The translations under genes were made by a program, and so were the position numbers. Positions 61,626-64,000 of a DNA stretch of 64,000 nt are shown here, one piece after another. The DNA comes from Ktedonobacteria bacterium brp13 (GTDB lineage: Bacteria > Chloroflexota > Ktedonobacteria > Ktedonobacterales > Ktedonobacteraceae), in assembly GCA_015099395.1 (NCBI GenBank), contig AP024096.1:7357485-7421484 (forward strand). Reading direction: 5' to 3'. The number at the start of each line of letters is the position of its first letter. Within the stretch, counting starts at the first letter, position 1. A model generated the notes under the pieces. The model searched no databases. It was not told the DNA's origin and saw nothing but the letters and a program-made list of their open reading frames with translations.

Positions 61626-63647
61626 TTAGTCAGCCGTCACGAGAGCAAAGTCAAAGAACTGGGCAAAGGTGGCGGGAAGGCCATGAAGCGTAATAGAAAG
61701 CGGTGGAGCGCTAGAGGAACGAGCGTTACAAGCAAGACGCTCATTCCAGTTCAAACGCCAATGCGCACGTTGTGCTCTGGTGTGTCTGTCTGACGGTTTG
61801 CTGGCTGGTTTCTTCTCCAACGGAACTGTCTCAGGAGAAAGAAGAACGGTTTGTGAGCGAAGCAACTGAAACCAGCGACGCCGGATGGAACAGCGTGGCC
61901 AATCACCCCACAGGACTGGGAACGGAGCGGGTTCCGGAGGAGGTGGAGCAGGGAGAGGCTTACGCAACATCGGTGAAGTTTCAATGGGGGGAGGTGGAGG
62001 CGCTGTCGAAGCAAACGGGTCGGAGGTGGTGGGCCAAACAACGGCGCTGACTTGCCGAGGCTTCCTCGTTGTTGTGGATTCTTGACACTGATCGCGAAGA
62101 GAACAGGGACGGCAATGACACGCACGAGCACCATAGACCATGCGTACAGAGCCGTTGCGCTCAGGTCTGCGCTCTTGCAGCGTTAAGGGGTGATCAGCCG
62201 GACAGCGTAAGGTGCCATCGGGTTGGAGCACAAAATCGGAGCCAGCAAATCCTTTGGTGAATGATCGATGGGCCCATTGAGGAGGACCATACGCTATGGG
62301 TTCAACCACCGCAGCAGGTTCAACCACCGCAGCAGGCTCAACTGATTGAGCTGGGGAAAATTCTGTCACACGCATGGCGGTAGGTGTGAGCTGTTGCCCA
62401 AGTTCTAAGCGGAGATTCCACACCCACTGCGAGATGACTTGCCAGCAATCCTGACCGCAGGGCGTGCGAGACACCCAACGATCTGCGTCTTGCTCTTGAT
62501 CTTCGTCTGAGAGGACTGTCTCAAACGAGCCACGATGCAGATACAAATGCAGTACATCTGAGGCAAGAAAGGCATATGGTGGCAACGTCGTGTAGAACAG
62601 TTCGTAGACCGTCTCGTTGCGGACCACTCCAATGGCCGGTTTGTGATCACCAGCGGGATGAGTGGCAACAAGGAGGCGAATCATAGGCCCTTCTGGGGTG
62701 AGTGGCACGGCAAGGCAATCGTAGAGATCGCGAATGGTTCCGCTTTCAGGATGAGTGATCTGCCCATCAGGAGTTGATTGGAGTCGGGTTTGGACTTCTG
62801 GTAGATCAAGCCAGGCATACTGTTTGCTCCGTCCAATCACTCCACATTGGCTCGAAAGAATCTCCTGTAACGGAACCGTGTTTCCATACAATCCATCGAC
62901 TCTCACGATGACGTGAGAGAGGGGAAGTTCAACTGCCGCCGCATACGCCGTGATGGCCCTCAGGGCTTGTCGCAATTCTTCTCGGTACTTGCCGTTTCCT
63001 GGACCAGAAAAGGTGCCAAGCCATTGATGGGTGTACGGCTGCAACACCGTCGTCCTGGTGCGTCCTACTTGCCCTCTTTTGCGCCCGAAATAGCCTTTGG
63101 CGCAGACGTGATCAAAACGGCGGTGAGGGGCAGGAAGGTCTTGTGTCTGGGGAAGTGCCCGCTGCCGTGCTGTCTGCTTGGTCCCATCGATATCGACCAG
63201 GAGCCAATGATGTCCCAGGCGGTCCCACAGCCCACCCGGTGGAGAACCGAACGTGGATCGTGTCACCAGGTCCTCTTGAAAGAGGAGCCGGAGGGCTTCG
63301 ACACTCGGCTGATCAAAAGCCGCGAGAAAACGGCTGAGGGTGGAATGACAGGGAAGGTCGTTGCGGCCAAAGAGGGCCATAAAGGTGGAAGCAAAGGGAC
63401 AAAGGCGCTCATAAAACGCTTTTAAGGTGGGTTCTCCACTCACCGCATAGCCGATGAGGACGACGACAAAGTCAATCGTGTCGTAGTGGCCAAACCGAGC
63501 GCGGGCAAACTGCACCCGTTGCTGGATGGCATCCAGAACGCCCAACTGAGTAAGCACATGAGCAAGAACGGTCACCTCACCAAACCATGAGGGCGTAGTG
63601 GGAACAGACGAAGGCGCAATCTGGATTTTTACAGAAGAATGCGTCAT
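61626..63647 (-). CDS. Large DDE transposase (IS4/IS1182-like)
   Basis: A 673-residue transposase. DDE-type core with Asp in LLVDIDGTKQTARQRAL, a middle Asp in VIVRVDGLYGNTVPL, and a late Glu region (YLHRGSFETVLSDEDQEQDA). The C-terminal part has a cysteine cluster CHCRPCSLRDQC as in IS1182-type proteins, then a Pro-rich low-complexity linker (TAPPPPPIETSP) and a basic tail. An imperfect decapeptide repeat VEPAAV occurs at about residue 445. No frameshift. The message leader folds back on the ribosome site (63657-63705). Confidence 0.85.
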   Translation of the reverse strand: MTHSSVKIQIAPSSVPTTPSWFGEVTVLAHVLTQLGVLDAIQQRVQFARARFGHYDTIDFVVVLIGYAVSGEPTLKAFYERLCPFASTFMALFGRNDLPCHSTLSRFLAAFDQPSVEALRLLFQEDLVTRSTFGSPPGGLWDRLGHHWLLVDIDGTKQTARQRALPQTQDLPAPHRRFDHVCAKGYFGRKRGQVGRTRTTVLQPYTHQWLGTFSGPGNGKYREELRQALRAITAYAAAVELPLSHVIVRVDGLYGNTVPLQEILSSQCGVIGRSKQYAWLDLPEVQTRLQSTPDGQITHPESGTIRDLYDCLAVPLTPEGPMIRLLVATHPAGDHKPAIGVVRNETVYELFYTTLPPYAFLASDVLHLYLHRGSFETVLSDEDQEQDADRWVSRTPCGQDCWQVISQWVWNLRLELGQQLTPTAMRVTEFSPAQSVEPAAVVEPAAVVEPIAYGPPQWAHRSFTKGFAGSDFVLQPDGTLRCPADHPLTLQERRPERNGSVRMVYGARACHCRPCSLRDQCQESTTTRKPRQVSAVVWPTTSDPFASTAPPPPPIETSPMLRKPLPAPPPPEPAPFPVLWGDWPRCSIRRRWFQLLRSQTVLLSPETVPLEKKPASKPSDRHTRAQRAHWRLNWNERLACNARSSSAPPLSITLHGLPATFAQFFDFALVTAD

Positions 63648-63656
63648 ACTGGTTGT

Positions 63657-63705
63657 GTGTCCTCCTTATTGGAAATACTTGTTTTTCTTTCTTATAAGGA
63701 GACAC
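63657..63705 (-). promoter_or_regulatory. Leader hairpin hiding the transposase ribosome-binding site
   Basis: On the minus strand GTGTCTCCTTAT (63705-63694) pairs with ATAAGGAGGACAC (63669-63657), with one bulged base. The second arm contains the AAGGAGG before ATG 63647. Such a fold would block translation of read-through transcripts. Confidence 0.65.
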
Positions 63706-63755
63706 ATTTTTGTCTTTTTTACAATATTTTTCTCATTTCTCTCTGTTACTATGCT

Positions 63756-64000
63756 CTATGCTGCTCGCTTGTTGTCATCTCGTTGCGCATATCGTGGGCT
63801 TCTGAACCAGGAATGTCTTGGGTGCGGGGGAGGTTGAGGCCCCTGATGCCCCTGACGCTCCTGGTTCTCAAGCAGCTTCTGGTGCTCTTGGTTCTCAAGC
63901 ATTTGGAAGAATGCCTGTTCCTCGCGCTCTGCGTCGTGGGTATCGAGTTGGCGTTGAATCGCTGCAATAACTGCCTCTTCAATACTTCGGTATCCTTCGT
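63756..64000 (-). CDS. Hypothetical protein, C-terminal part only
   Basis: Minus-strand frame entering from the window edge: EGYRSIEEAVIAAIQRQLDT, then a Q/E-rich coiled stretch with a repeat (MLENQEH / LLENQER), then a Pro/His/Arg-rich tail and a stop at 63756. Good helical heptads suggest a real protein. About 81 codons visible. No family. Confidence 0.55.
   Translation of the reverse strand, partial: EGYRSIEEAVIAAIQRQLDTHDAEREEQAFFQMLENQEHQKLLENQERQGHQGPQPPPHPRHSWFRSPRYAQRDDNKRAA

Overview
The window looks like genomic DNA of a large-genome, mobile-element-rich Ktedonobacteria-type Chloroflexota. The basis is the mixture of many GAF/two-component sensors, several transposase families, low-complexity membrane proteins with no wide family, and moderate GC. 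No rRNA is present, so the assignment is inference.

Left part (1-29.3 kb): chromosomal-type genes. A degenerate response regulator faces a ComP-like sensor kinase (0.9-3.8 kb). Then come a CDF metal exporter, a MerR regulator, a BtrH-like papain-fold protein, and a GAF-PucR regulator divergent from an NCS1 permease and cytosine deaminase (codB/codA-like, 7.3-20.5 kb). codA is split by a 7.8-kb integrative element (about 12118-19925). The element carries a large serine recombinase, an excisionase-like HTH protein, small membrane and cysteine-rich proteins, and a two-gene defence-like operon (AbiJ-NTD3/DUF559-type nuclease plus a HEPN protein). Reading across its ends shows that excision would rebuild an in-frame codA. 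It would also give the recombinase a different 25-residue C-terminal tail. After codA come a TnpB element, a GAF/PAS sensor kinase with an NtrC-type regulator, an XRE-GAF regulator, a single-domain receiver, and tRNA-Pro and tRNA-Gly.

Right part (29.3-64 kb): plasmid- or ICE-like DNA starting just after tRNA-Gly. It has a 22-23-bp periodic repeat array, a complete tyrosine recombinase and a broken one, and a ParM/ParR-like segregation pair with 21-bp repeats directly upstream (candidate centromere). It also has a Nudix gene, an ISAzo13-family IS, a PD-(D/E)XK protein, a ubiquitin-like/TM/WD40 protein, a catalytically dead class-I-amidotransferase-fold gene split by a 148-bp MITE with a 12-bp target duplication, AEC and EamA transporters, and several membrane-anchored proteins of unknown role. 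Further IS elements follow: IS701; an ISL3-type element with exact 34-bp ends and an 8-bp duplication that carries a passenger gene; IS3; and a large DDE transposase gene. Among them sits a stand-alone, compact but catalytically intact second RNA polymerase beta-prime subunit (57.8-61.3 kb) with no rpoB beside it.

The most notable systems are the recombinase/codA switch element with defence cargo, and the orphan beta-prime subunit on the segregation-module-bearing region.
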